Origin: Oscillospiraceae bacterium
Lineage (GTDB): Bacteria; Bacillota_A; Clostridia; Oscillospirales; Oscillospiraceae
Assembly: GCA_017516785.1 (NCBI GenBank)
Contig: JAFXAV010000028.1
Coordinates: forward strand, 62,001 to 126,000
Length of the DNA: 64,000 nucleotides
Direction of reading: 5' to 3'
The translations under genes and the position numbers were made by a program. The notes under the pieces are model-generated. The model had not been told where the DNA came from, did no database searches, and worked only from the letters and a program-made list of their open reading frames with translations. Below, piece after piece: positions 16,324 through 23,647 of the stretch (within the stretch, counting starts at the first letter, position 1; each line of letters opens with the position of its first letter).

Positions 16324-16415
16324 AAGGACACCGCAATGCGGTGTCCTTGTGCGGTATCTACAGCGTGGTAGATCCGCTCCCGCTGGCTGGCAACCTATTT
16401 ATTGGATAGGGGTTT
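16324..16415 (-). ncRNA. Conserved two-hairpin RNA plus terminator, copy 2
   Basis: In transcript order there is a hairpin CCTAT-CCAATAA-ATAGG (16410-16394), a linker TTGCCAGC, a longer hairpin GCGGATCTAC-CACGCT-GTAGATACCGC (16377-16351), and a perfect 12-bp hairpin AAGGACACCGCA/TGCGGTGTCCTT (16348-16324) followed by CTTT. The same order and shape occur at 17252-17345 with compensatory base changes in the stems, which argues for a selected RNA structure. Each copy ends just before a tRNA gene. I cannot match it to a known RNA family. Confidence 0.6.
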
Positions 16416-16452
16416 ACTCGCCTGTTGCAAACTTTATATCCATTGCGGGATT

Positions 16453-16529
16453 TGGCGGGGATGGTCAGAATCGAACTGACGCTTGACGGCGTCAAAGGCC
16501 GTTGCCTTAGGCCACTTGGCTACATCCCT
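16453..16529 (-). tRNA. tRNA-Gln (TTG)
   Basis: The anticodon stem ACGGC/GCCGT encloses loop CTTTGAC with anticodon TTG. The T-arm GTCAG-TTCGATT-CTGAC is perfect and CCA is encoded. The acceptor AGGGATG/CATCCCC has a first-pair A-C mismatch. The D-arm is GCC...GGC with an extended loop. Confidence 0.85.
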
Positions 16530-16566
16530 GTATTTGCGCCCCTATTCTTGCGCACTCATTCACCTA

Positions 16567-16641
16567 TGGTGCCGATGGGCGGATTCGAACCGCCCCTCCC
16601 GCCTTTCACAGCAGGCGCTTTCCCATACGAGCCCCATCGAC
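16567..16641 (-). tRNA. tRNA, probably His (GTG), irregular anticodon arm
   Basis: Acceptor GTCGATG/CATCGGC and T-arm GGCGG-TTCGAAT-CCGCC are complete, and CCA is encoded. The anticodon arm is odd: the only perfect 5-bp stem, CGCCT/AGGCG, encloses an eight-base loop GCTGTGAA. Reading the usual T33 gives CTGTGAA and anticodon GTG (His), but the extra G and the absence of the G-1 to C73 features of His tRNAs leave the identity open. Confidence 0.6.
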
Positions 16642-16747
16642 AACATAGTTGCACTGGGCGGGTTCAATACGTCCGCACAGCACTTCTCGTCTTTCCGAGC
16701 CGCCATTAAGAGGAAGAAGAAAGCGGGGACTGATCCTGTCAGTCCCG

Positions 16748-16823
16748 TGGAGCCAACAACGGGTCTCGAACCCGCAACCCCCTGCTTGGAAGGCAGGTGT
16801 TCCACCATTTGAACTATGTCGGC
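16748..16823 (-). tRNA. tRNA-Gly (TCC)
   Basis: A regular cloverleaf: acceptor GCCGACA/TGTTGGC, D-stem GTTC/GAAC, anticodon stem CCTGC/GCAGG with loop CTTCCAA (anticodon TCC), T-arm GCGGG-TTCGAGA-CCCGT and encoded CCA. It reads GGA codons. A strong hairpin lies just upstream at 16830-16857. Confidence 0.93.
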
Positions 16824-16829
16824 ATATAA

Positions 16830-16857
16830 AACAGCCCGATCCGAAGACCGGGCTGTT
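16830..16857 (-). terminator. Hairpin upstream of tRNA-Gly
   Basis: The minus strand reads AACAGCCCGGTC-TTCG-GATCGGGCTGTT followed by TTAT. It has the form of a rho-independent terminator and, like the hairpins at 16324 and 17252, is placed directly before a tRNA, so it may end upstream transcription or help 5' processing. Confidence 0.6.
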
Positions 16858-16892
16858 ATTCATTTCATTACATCCCCCATCGTTCAGGGCAT

Positions 16893-17075
16893 CTATCGGA
16901 AGCCGGATGTAAACCAGCCGAACCGAAACGTGTGGACTATTTCGTGGATCGTCCGCATGGGGGTGAATGCAGTCGGAGCCACAGGAAGCAACGAAGGAAA
17001 CACTCGGCCGGGAACGATCCGAAGAACGATACAGACCATGCACAGCCAATTCATAGTTGTTTCAATAGTAAACAT
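16893..17075 (-). CDS. Putative small membrane protein in the tRNA cluster
   Basis: 60 residues from ATG 17075, with AGAAGGTGG at fair spacing upstream. The peptide has a hydrophobic stretch (NWLCMVCIVLRIVPG, then VFPSLLPVAPTAF) that could cross the membrane once. It fills most of the gap between tRNA-Gly and tRNA-Arg, where nothing else is seen. No family is recognised and the codon pattern is not strongly coding, so this is tentative. Confidence 0.35.
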   Translation of the reverse strand: MFTIETTMNWLCMVCIVLRIVPGRVFPSLLPVAPTAFTPMRTIHEIVHTFRFGWFTSGFR

Positions 17076-17170
17076 CGTCGTTGCCACCTTCTTTCATCAA
17101 TTTCGGGCGGCTGGAAGGGTGCTGCCGTCCGCTTTTTTAACTCCCAAAGCACCGTTGGTTATGAGCCTTT

Positions 17171-17245
17171 TGGAACAGACCGGACTTGAACCGGCGACGC
17201 TCACCGCTACGAACACGGCCGCTCTACCGACTGAGCTACTGTCCC
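17171..17245 (-). tRNA. tRNA-Arg (TCG)
   Basis: Acceptor GGGACAG/CTGTTCC, D-stem GCTC/GAGC, anticodon stem GCCGT/GCGGT with loop GTTCGTA (anticodon TCG), T-arm GCCGG-TTCAAGT-CCGGT. The 3' CCA is not encoded (AAAA follows), unlike the other five. U37 in place of the usual purine is unusual. It would read CGA codons. Confidence 0.8.
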
Positions 17246-17251
17246 ATAAAG

Positions 17252-17345
17252 AAGGGCGTCGAGTACGACGCCCTTGGGCTGTTCCTACAACATGGTAGGT
17301 CAGATGTATCAGCTGGAAACCTGCTTATCAGGCAGGGGTCTGTCC
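17252..17345 (-). ncRNA. Conserved two-hairpin RNA plus terminator, copy 1
   Basis: In transcript order: hairpin CCTGC-CTGATAA-GCAGG (17336-17320), linker TTTCCAGC, hairpin with core CCTAC-CATGTT-GTAGG and flanking CTG/CAG (17303-17279), then hairpin AAGGGCGTCG-TACT-CGACGCCCTT (17275-17252) and CTTTAT. The layout matches the copy at 16324-16415, with stem pairs changed on both sides (for example CCTGC/GCAGG against CCTAT/ATAGG). The stop codon of a 26-codon frame falls in the first hairpin loop. Function unknown. Confidence 0.6.
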
Positions 17346-17408
17346 ACTACGATCAGACTTTACAGCCTTCAGGATCATTTTCGTGACCTCACGGAAATGG
17401 TCAGTCAT
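17328..17408 (-). CDS. Putative 26-residue peptide, coupled to upstream small gene
   Basis: ATG 17408 overlaps the end of the preceding small frame in the form ATGACTGA, suggesting translational coupling. The peptide is MTDHFREVTKMILKAVKSDR followed by six residues. Its stop codon lies in the loop of the first hairpin of the RNA element, so its translation could affect that structure. No homology is recognised. Confidence 0.4.
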   Translation of the reverse strand: MTDHFREVTKMILKAVKSDRSGQTPA

Positions 17409-17505
17409 GCCATGACCCTGTCAGAATCCAATTCCAACGACGCCTGGTTGCGTCCTGCAGAACAAGCAGGCTCTGAGTAAACCAGCCGAGTTTCTTATAA
17501 CCCAT
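17401..17505 (-). CDS. Putative 34-residue basic peptide
   Basis: ATG 17505 has GGAGG 8 nt upstream. The peptide begins MGYKKLGWFTQSLLVLQD and is rich in Trp and Arg (TRRRWNWILTG). It lies 24 nt after the portal stop. Together with the next peptide it could act as a small leader pair for the RNA element. Support is the ribosome site and the overlap with the next start only. Confidence 0.45.
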   Translation of the reverse strand: MGYKKLGWFTQSLLVLQDATRRRWNWILTGSWHD

Positions 17506-17529
17506 TTAACTACCTCCGCATATGTGGAT

Positions 17530-20259
17530 TCAATCTACTTTAACGAATGTAATTTCACCTTCGCCAGGTGCACCTCCCATGGTGCCAAATCCAGCAATAG
17601 GAATATACCCGTCTCTCTGGAGCTGTTCCAGGGTCGTCTCATGATCCGTTCCAATTCCACCGTGACCCATATCAGCACCATCAGGATCAATAGTCCAGCT
17701 TTCAACTCCGCTTTTTCTATCGCCCTTTCGGTACACTCTCAGCTCACCGTTCTGATCAAGCTGGTAGCTTTCGGGATGGGACTTTTTCCACTCTTCATAG
17801 CAGCCTGTCTCAAACTCGGACCGAAGCATCAGTGCTTTTCCTACATCGTCATTATCTTCGATGTGCTTTTTGATCTTGGCATCACAATCTTTCTGCCAGT
17901 CTCCACCGCTACTATGTCCGTTCATAAGGCGGTCGATAGCGTCAAGAGTTTCTTCAGAAACACCTTCTTCACGCATATACTTTTTGCAGGAAGATTTCAT
18001 TCCCCATCCGCCTATAACACTGGTGTACGGGGAGTGAAGATTATTGATTTCGTAGGATTCCAAGCGATTCGTGAGATCAACAGTTCGCTTTGCCTTTTTC
18101 CCTCCACTCTTTTGAGACTTCGCTCTGGAGAAATTCTTTCCCTTCAGCTTTCCTCCGCCAACAGCATTGCCGTTATCATCTAACGGAATGTGGGTGCCAT
18201 TGACAGTAATCCAGTCTTCATCCTGGCGGGAATCCTGTTCAAAACAGGAAGTCAGGATGTCAAGACTATCTGCGAACGGCGGGAACAGAGACGGAGCGAG
18301 TTCATTCAGCTCCTCCAGGGTGCGGAAGCGAGGATTGGTCATCTCCAGATCCACACAGTCGGGTTCACCCTCGAATTCTGTGCAGAGGAAGATGTGCGAC
18401 CGGAGACCGCTCTCGGGTTCAAAGGGACCGATACCAATGGGGATCAGTTCCTTCGGGCTGATGCCGAACTCCTCCTCGGTCTCACGGAAGGCTGCCTGTT
18501 CGGGACTTTCGCCCTTCTCACCATGACCGCCGGGACCACAGATCAGACCGTAACCTGTGTCATTGTGCCGGGAGCCAGTCAGGATCTTACCGTCCCGGAT
18601 AACGAGAACACCAACACCGAAGGGAGCGGAGTCCGTATTCTGAGCAGCCTTCTCCTGATCCTCAGGGTTCATGTCCTGGGGGAGCTTCGTGGCATCGGGT
18701 GCATTGGCAGGAGCACTACCGGGCTTTCCGGGTTCCGTTCTGTGAGCATCAATATCCACACCAGTTGCGTACTGATCGAAGTCACCGGATTCCGGGATAT
18801 GGCTTGCGGTGTAGGGAGCCAATTCCTGACCTGCGTATGCAGCCATCAGCTCCTCCTCGTCTTCGTACTCGTCCAGGATGGTGTCGATGTCGAATTCACC
18901 GCTGTCAGCCAGCTTCCGCCGCACCTCTCTGGGGTCGATGGCTTCCATCTGCACATAGGTGTGGATTGTCTGAGCCTTGGCCTGCTGAGCCTGCGCCCGT
19001 TTCAGATCGAGGTCAGCCTGCTCCAGCTCGCTCAGGGACCACAGCGGGTTGAACTCAATCTTGATCTTGGGCACCTCGTCCACTTCACCAGTAGCCAGAC
19101 CTGCCTGGAAGATAACACACAGCAGATAACGGAGGTTGCCCTTTACCATCCTGTTGCGAATGCGATCAACAAAACTGTACCAGTTCTCGAAGTCGCTCTC
19201 GCCTGTTGAGTTCATGCCTGCCGGGGAGCGGCCAAACAGGATCGTCTGAGGGATGTGCGTCAAAGCAGACAGAAAGTTGCAGCAGACATCGATTACCTCA
19301 GCGACACCCGTGTACTGGAAGGACTTGAAATCGTAATCCTCTCCCTCACTATCAATGACCAAACTGTTCAGCAGGCCACGAGCAAGGTCGATCACCTGAA
19401 GTCGCCGCAACACCTGGGACTCACCCTCCTCGGTGGCAAGCAAGCTTGCAAGATCCTTCATCTTGTAGACAGGCTGCACGGAACGGTCAAGCATCCGAGG
19501 AGCGGCACTATGGGCAAGCTCAGAGTCCCGGATGGCCTTCTTCAACCGGATGTACTCGGGCATACCCCAGAACTGATAGATCGAGTTACTGGAGTTCTCA
19601 GGCAGAACACCGTTCTGGAATACCAGACAGCGGCTTTCATGTACCGTGAAGGTGCCAAAGCGACTGTTCACATGGTAGAACTCAGGCATACCTAGTCGGC
19701 TACCCCGGGTGCGGAAAGGATCTCTTGGGTCATAACTGAACATGGTCGAGTAGACCGGCTCCACTACGGATCGGTCATATACACGCAGGTCATCAATGGA
19801 CTTGATGTTCCGCCAGTTCAGGGGGTCTTCTAAACCTCCGCCGTCGTTGATAAGCATGACCACGATGGCGCCGCCAAACAGTCGTGCCCATTTCAGGGCA
19901 GTCATACAGGTTTCGACCCAGTCCAGTTCGTCAAGTGCTTCCTGATAGAAAGTCTCGACTTCTTCATCGGAAACATCACCCAGCTTGAAGCCGTGCTTCA
20001 TTGCTTCCTCTGCGGGAGCATCGATGATCGTAGCAAACAGGCCGTTGCCCTCATAGAAATCGCAGAGCGTCGTATCAGGGACGGCGGGTTCGGCTACAAA
20101 CTGGTAGTGTTCATGGCTGTCCTTAGAGGTGCCATACCGATTCACCATGTTCATGTATCCGTCGACACGGTAGGGACGGACTGCCCTGCCTGTCTGCTTT
20201 TCGATCAACCGGGCATATCGCTGGATGCGATCCGCCTGCCCGAGTTTCTTGTCATTCAT
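17530..20259 (-). CDS. Portal protein fused to Nudix and ADP-ribosyltransferase-like domains
   Basis: 909 residues from ATG 20259 (AGAGGTG upstream); portals of this type are usually about 450-550. Residues 1-500 are a DUF1073/Acb1-N type portal (DGYMNMVNRYGTSKDSHEHY, IIDAPAEEAMKHGFKL, ALKWARLFGGAIVVMLINDGG, SRCLVFQNGVLP, ALTHIPQTILFGRSPAGMNSTGESDFENWYSFVD). After a Pro/Ala linker, residues 544-677 form a Nudix domain whose box GGHGEKGESPEQAAFRETEE at about 577-600 keeps the G-x5-E-x7-RE and EE residues. Residues 683-909 begin with a NGTHIPLDDNGNAVGG motif and end in an ART-like fold: YRKG (Arg about 844), ESWT (about 853-856) and GEGE (about 899-902), the R-S-E triad. Portal-linked anti-defence domains (Acb1) are known; the roles of these two are inferred. 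Confidence 0.8.
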   Translation of the reverse strand: MNDKKLGQADRIQRYARLIEKQTGRAVRPYRVDGYMNMVNRYGTSKDSHEHYQFVAEPAVPDTTLCDFYEGNGLFATIIDAPAEEAMKHGFKLGDVSDEEVETFYQEALDELDWVETCMTALKWARLFGGAIVVMLINDGGGLEDPLNWRNIKSIDDLRVYDRSVVEPVYSTMFSYDPRDPFRTRGSRLGMPEFYHVNSRFGTFTVHESRCLVFQNGVLPENSSNSIYQFWGMPEYIRLKKAIRDSELAHSAAPRMLDRSVQPVYKMKDLASLLATEEGESQVLRRLQVIDLARGLLNSLVIDSEGEDYDFKSFQYTGVAEVIDVCCNFLSALTHIPQTILFGRSPAGMNSTGESDFENWYSFVDRIRNRMVKGNLRYLLCVIFQAGLATGEVDEVPKIKIEFNPLWSLSELEQADLDLKRAQAQQAKAQTIHTYVQMEAIDPREVRRKLADSGEFDIDTILDEYEDEEELMAAYAGQELAPYTASHIPESGDFDQYATGVDIDAHRTEPGKPGSAPANAPDATKLPQDMNPEDQEKAAQNTDSAPFGVGVLVIRDGKILTGSRHNDTGYGLICGPGGHGEKGESPEQAAFRETEEEFGISPKELIPIGIGPFEPESGLRSHIFLCTEFEGEPDCVDLEMTNPRFRTLEELNELAPSLFPPFADSLDILTSCFEQDSRQDEDWITVNGTHIPLDDNGNAVGGGKLKGKNFSRAKSQKSGGKKAKRTVDLTNRLESYEINNLHSPYTSVIGGWGMKSSCKKYMREEGVSEETLDAIDRLMNGHSSGGDWQKDCDAKIKKHIEDNDDVGKALMLRSEFETGCYEEWKKSHPESYQLDQNGELRVYRKGDRKSGVESWTIDPDGADMGHGGIGTDHETTLEQLQRDGYIPIAGFGTMGGAPGEGEITFVKVD

Positions 20260-20275
20260 TGGTATCACCTCTTAA

Positions 20276-21628
20276 TCAAAGCAGATTTGCGACATTGAAC
20301 ACATTCTTGGTTTCGATCTCTGCAAATCCGTTAGCGGATGCATCAACCATATCCTTAAACTGGCTATCCGGGAAGTTCTCCAACTGAAGCAGATACTCCT
20401 CGTTCCACGGGCCGTACAGAATGTCAAAATTGCCTGCCTGCCACTGTGCCGCCATAGGCTCAGCGCGGGCTTCCTTACTGCCTGTTTCAGCTACGGTCAC
20501 CACATCAAAGCCAGCCAGGAACTTGATGTAGGATTCAGCCTGTTCTTTACCAGCCTGACCGGGATCTTTGGGCAGTCTGACACGAACACGCTTATATGCC
20601 GCCCGGTCTGCTTGGGCGGTAAGTTTGATCGTTTTACGGACATCGGAGGCGGCCATCTGTTTGTTGACAACATCAGCGATGATATACCTACCATTCTTCC
20701 GCTTGCCGATCAGAACGCCGGCTGTATACGCCGGATCACCCTTATCGGTCTTTTCTGTGGCGGCCAAGTCCCAACACCGAACCCACTGGATGACATCCTC
20801 AGGGACCTTGTCCAGGATCTCGCCAAGCTGGGTCCGCTTGAAATACAGACCGCTGGCGGCTCTGATCTTCCAGTTACCGTTCAGCAGTCGCTCCCGCTCA
20901 ATGATGGACAGGGCTTTCAGGTTCGCCATGTACTGAGGGTTGACCTTCAGCAATGCTTGATTGTCCTTCAACTGGGACATGATGAAGGTGACAGACCGGG
21001 GCTCTGCTCGCTCCTCCTCGGTGACAAGGTTGAACTGCTTCCAAAGCTCCTGTTTGGTGTTCGCCCAGTGGAGCGTCTCATTCCGACGGATGAACCACCG
21101 GATCTTGCCGCTTCGCTCGGGGATGGGGTAGCCAGTCTCCTGATTGATCCACCACGAAATGAACTTTGCCACCCAGCTATCCGCATCCGGGTTGCAGGTC
21201 GCTCTGACGAAGGGAACGACACCGCAGGTGGAGCGGTTACGGGACAGCATATAGAAAAAGGTCTTCTCGCTGAAATGGGTCAGCTCGTCGAAGCCGATCT
21301 CACAGATCTGGGAGCCCTGCCACTTTGCGAGATCCTCCTCTCGCTCAATGTGGGCGAACTTGACCGTAGACACGATCCTGCCGTCTTTATCACAGAACTT
21401 CCATCTGCCCAGGGACATCTGGGGCGATGCTCCCTTGATGCCCTGATAGACTTTCTGGGATTCGTCCCACAGACCGCCCTGGGAGAAAATCTGGTTGAAG
21501 TTGCGGCGGAAGATCGTACAGCCAAAGCCTTTAACATTCTTGTATCGCAGAGGTGACAACAGCAGGCCGAACGATTTACCGCCGCCTGCTGCTCCTCCGA
21601 AAATGCAAATCTGTGCAGGAGTAGACAC
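20276..21628 (-). CDS. Terminase large subunit
   Basis: 450 residues from GTG 21628. Walker A GGAAGGGKS is near residues 11-19, Walker B-like CEIGFDELTHF near 89-99, then FFYMLSRNRST and VRATCNPDADSW. The nuclease domain starts at WVRCWDLAATEKTDKGDPAYTAGV with catalytic Asp, and VDASANGFAEIE closes the protein. The motor pumps DNA into the capsid through the portal. In relatives the protein starts further upstream with a QKGPQEQF motif ahead of Walker A. Here that motif is on a separate 16-codon frame ending TAGTG, so the protein either restarts at GTG or has been split by a small insertion. Confidence 0.93.
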   Translation of the reverse strand: MSTPAQICIFGGAAGGGKSFGLLLSPLRYKNVKGFGCTIFRRNFNQIFSQGGLWDESQKVYQGIKGASPQMSLGRWKFCDKDGRIVSTVKFAHIEREEDLAKWQGSQICEIGFDELTHFSEKTFFYMLSRNRSTCGVVPFVRATCNPDADSWVAKFISWWINQETGYPIPERSGKIRWFIRRNETLHWANTKQELWKQFNLVTEEERAEPRSVTFIMSQLKDNQALLKVNPQYMANLKALSIIERERLLNGNWKIRAASGLYFKRTQLGEILDKVPEDVIQWVRCWDLAATEKTDKGDPAYTAGVLIGKRKNGRYIIADVVNKQMAASDVRKTIKLTAQADRAAYKRVRVRLPKDPGQAGKEQAESYIKFLAGFDVVTVAETGSKEARAEPMAAQWQAGNFDILYGPWNEEYLLQLENFPDSQFKDMVDASANGFAEIETKNVFNVANLL

Positions 21629-21678
21629 TACATAAACTGTTCTTGCGGTCCCTTCTGAGGTCTAAGAACAGTTGCCAT
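21628..21678 (-). CDS. 16-codon leader carrying the terminase Q-motif
   Basis: ATG 21678 has an excellent ribosome site (AAAGGAGGG, 7 nt upstream) and encodes MATVLRPQKGPQEQFM before TAG. The TAG shares its G with the GTG start of the large terminase (TAGTG). PQKGPQEQF is the conserved N-terminal motif that normally precedes the Walker A loop in the same chain. Either translation is coupled and the terminase lacks its first residues, or a short insertion near TAGTG has broken a single gene. If the insertion is removed the motif reads directly into STPAQICIFGG. Confidence 0.6.
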   Translation of the reverse strand: MATVLRPQKGPQEQFM

Positions 21679-21692
21679 AGTGCATCCCTCCT

Positions 21693-22346
21693 TTATTCAG
21701 CAGACTCTTCTGCCACAGGGAATTCGGGTTCCATTTCGCAATCCTCCTCGGCGTCAATCTGCGGCATATAGATGACCACATCGTTATCGCCGTCTTCATC
21801 CTGAAGGTTGACAGCGACTTCAGCAGGATCGCCCCGCCCGAGGGCTGCGACCTTTGCATCCAGTTCCAGTTCCCGTCGACGATCCGCAGCGATGCTCTCA
21901 CGCTCCTTACGGATTTCCTCGGGATCATAACCAGCCAGCTTCATCAGCATTGCGTGTGCATCCAGGTTGCCGGCCATAGCCATAGTCCATAGCTTGCCAA
22001 CAAGGGCCATCATGTTTGTGTACTCGCTGACTTCGATGCCAAGTTCCTTCAGGTTGTTCTTGACATTCTCCATCCTGGTCATCTGACCAAGGAAATACTG
22101 TACAGCTTCACGGGCATCCTTCTTCGCCTTCTTGCTCTCGGCGGATTTGAGCCCTCCGTTCCGTCCCCTCTCACGGGCAGTTTCAGAGTCCCGGATGACA
22201 TTCTCCTCGAAGGTTTTTCCCTTCGGCTTGTCACCCTTTTTGGCGCCCTTTTTGGGGGCGGATTTCTTTGGTGTTTTCTTTGCGGAATTTTCACCCGCTT
22301 GACCCCCGGTTGACACCGGGTTTTTCACCTGTTCGTTTTCAGCCAT
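21693..22346 (-). CDS. Terminase small subunit
   Basis: 217 residues. Residues 1-45 are a Lys/Pro-rich basic tail (KKTPKKSAPKKGAKKGDKPKG). Residues 45-160 contain RDSETARERGRNGGLKSAESKKAKKDAREAVQYFLGQMTRMENVKNNLKELG and EYTNMMALVGKLWTMAMAGNLDAHAMLMKLAGYDPEEIRKERESIAADRRRELELDAK, a layout common in small terminases of Clostridia phages. The C-terminus is acidic and may contact the large subunit. The protein recognises the packaging site. It starts after the terminator at 22373-22406. Confidence 0.85.
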   Translation of the reverse strand: MAENEQVKNPVSTGGQAGENSAKKTPKKSAPKKGAKKGDKPKGKTFEENVIRDSETARERGRNGGLKSAESKKAKKDAREAVQYFLGQMTRMENVKNNLKELGIEVSEYTNMMALVGKLWTMAMAGNLDAHAMLMKLAGYDPEEIRKERESIAADRRRELELDAKVAALGRGDPAEVAVNLQDEDGDNDVVIYMPQIDAEEDCEMEPEFPVAEESAE

Positions 22347-22372
22347 AAAATACCTCGTTTCATACGAACGAA

Positions 22373-22406
22373 AACAACCTCCCAGCGCAAGGCTGTGGAG
22401 GCTGTT
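22373..22406 (-). terminator. Terminator upstream of the terminase genes
   Basis: On the minus strand, stem AACAGCCTCC/GGAGGTTGTT encloses a 14-nt loop and is followed by TTCGTT. It lies between the stop of the small gene at 22435 and the start of the small terminase, so it would dampen flow from the upstream operon. Confidence 0.65.
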
Positions 22407-22434
22407 TTGCGGGCTTATAATCTACGGGGTGAAT

Positions 22435-22665
22435 TTATACCCCATACAGGCATTTGAGGGCTGCGACACCCAGCCTAACAGTTCTATCAACATCTACGCC
22501 GATGCTCTTGTAGAACTCAGGATGGACGATGCACTCATACCCTCGCTTCATCAAATCCGATTCTGTCCTGCTGATCCCAATATGGAAATCCTTTGCGATC
22601 CGCAGGGCTTCCCTGTACTCCCCGGCAGCAACAAGGCTGCGGACCCGGTCAGTTTTGCGTTCCAT
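22435..22665 (-). CDS. Small helical phage protein
   Basis: 76 residues from ATG 22665, which overlaps the end of the upstream gene by 17 nt and has GGAGCAGG upstream. The protein is MERKTDRVRSLVAAGEYREALRIAKDFHIGISRTESDLMKRGYECIVHPEFYKSIGVDVDRTVRLGVAALKCLYGV. The pattern is a helical hairpin with a TPR-like AAGEYREALRIAKDF element. Genes of this type often stand beside phage copies of the MgsA-like protein upstream; the function is unknown. Confidence 0.65.
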   Translation of the reverse strand: MERKTDRVRSLVAAGEYREALRIAKDFHIGISRTESDLMKRGYECIVHPEFYKSIGVDVDRTVRLGVAALKCLYGV

Positions 22666-23605
22666 AGACCTGCTCCACGGTGGGCTTTCGGTCATCGAAG
22701 GGCAACTGATACTTCCGGGGGTTATGCTTCTTCAGGCAAGCGTTGATGTCCCGATTCCAGGAACAGTTATCGAACAGGTTTACTTCCAGGGGTGTCAGGA
22801 GCCGCTGGTCATTCTCGATAGCGTGGACTGCATCACGGTGGAGCGTGTACTTTCCGTAGCTCGTGTGCCAGTTATACGCCCATTCGGGGAACAGACCGTT
22901 TACCTTGGCACACTGATCGACGGGCTTAGGCACCGTGATCTCGTCCATACGGAACGGAGACCACAGATCCATCTCAGGCAGAGCGAAGTAGTCGTCACCG
23001 TTTTCACGCTGAGTCCACATCAGGATGATCGCCTTCGCAACATAGATGGTCTCCTCGTTGGGCTTGGTCATCAGATCGTTCGCTCTGCTCAGGGCTGCGA
23101 ACTCGGACTCCAGGTGGGGATAGTACACCATCATGGTCTCGTTCAGCATCTTCCAGAAGTCCTTTCGGGACAGCTTCCAGAGTTCTGCTGCGTACCGTCC
23201 GGTGGTGACCATGTCCCGCTTGCGGATAGCCTTACTCAGAGCCTTCATCAGGTCGATCTTGCTCAGGCCGCTGGGCTGATCGTAGTACATCAGGTTACAG
23301 ACGAAGTAGTCTGCATCCCGGTTCTTCTTGGCTGCACACATCAGAGCCAGAGCTTTAGTCAGGCTTTCTTCAGTGCCGTATTCGCAAAGGGGCAGAATCT
23401 CCTTGGTGAGGATGCCGTAGCAATCCTCGGCAGAAATGACAAGGAGCCGCTTTCTCAAGTACGGTGTGTACTGAGGAAGCAGCTCCCACATTGCATATCC
23501 TGCCAGTTCATAGTCGCCTTTCCGAATGGCGTTCTGCATTGCAGACGTAACCTCCCAGAAAGACTTTCCAGTTCGTGTCAGCATTTGATAGGCCAAATTC
23601 ATCAT
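22649..23605 (-). CDS. Phage protein with MgsA/RarA C-terminal-like domain
   Basis: 318 residues without an ATPase domain. The N-terminal third (TRTGKSFWEVTSAMQNAIRKGDYELAGYAMWELLPQYTPYLRKRLLVISAEDCYG) closely follows the C-terminal tetramerisation region of MgsA/RarA, whose pattern is AIRRGDxxxAxYWxxEL...LxRRLxxxxxEDIG. The remainder is unique and ends with PFDDRKPTVEQVYGTQN. Known MgsA acts at stalled forks; a stand-alone C-terminal part could modulate the host protein or SSB. The gene is the first after promoter 23648-23675 and before the terminase block. Confidence 0.65.
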   Translation of the reverse strand: MMNLAYQMLTRTGKSFWEVTSAMQNAIRKGDYELAGYAMWELLPQYTPYLRKRLLVISAEDCYGILTKEILPLCEYGTEESLTKALALMCAAKKNRDADYFVCNLMYYDQPSGLSKIDLMKALSKAIRKRDMVTTGRYAAELWKLSRKDFWKMLNETMMVYYPHLESEFAALSRANDLMTKPNEETIYVAKAIILMWTQRENGDDYFALPEMDLWSPFRMDEITVPKPVDQCAKVNGLFPEWAYNWHTSYGKYTLHRDAVHAIENDQRLLTPLEVNLFDNCSWNRDINACLKKHNPRKYQLPFDDRKPTVEQVYGTQN

Positions 23606-23647
23606 CCTTTCAAGTTCGTGTCAAATTCAGGATTATCCTGTATCTTA

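Noticed and set aside
16606..17049. 147-codon minus frame across tRNA-Gly and a hairpin
   Set aside because: It spans a complete tRNA gene and a terminator-like hairpin and has no ribosome site.
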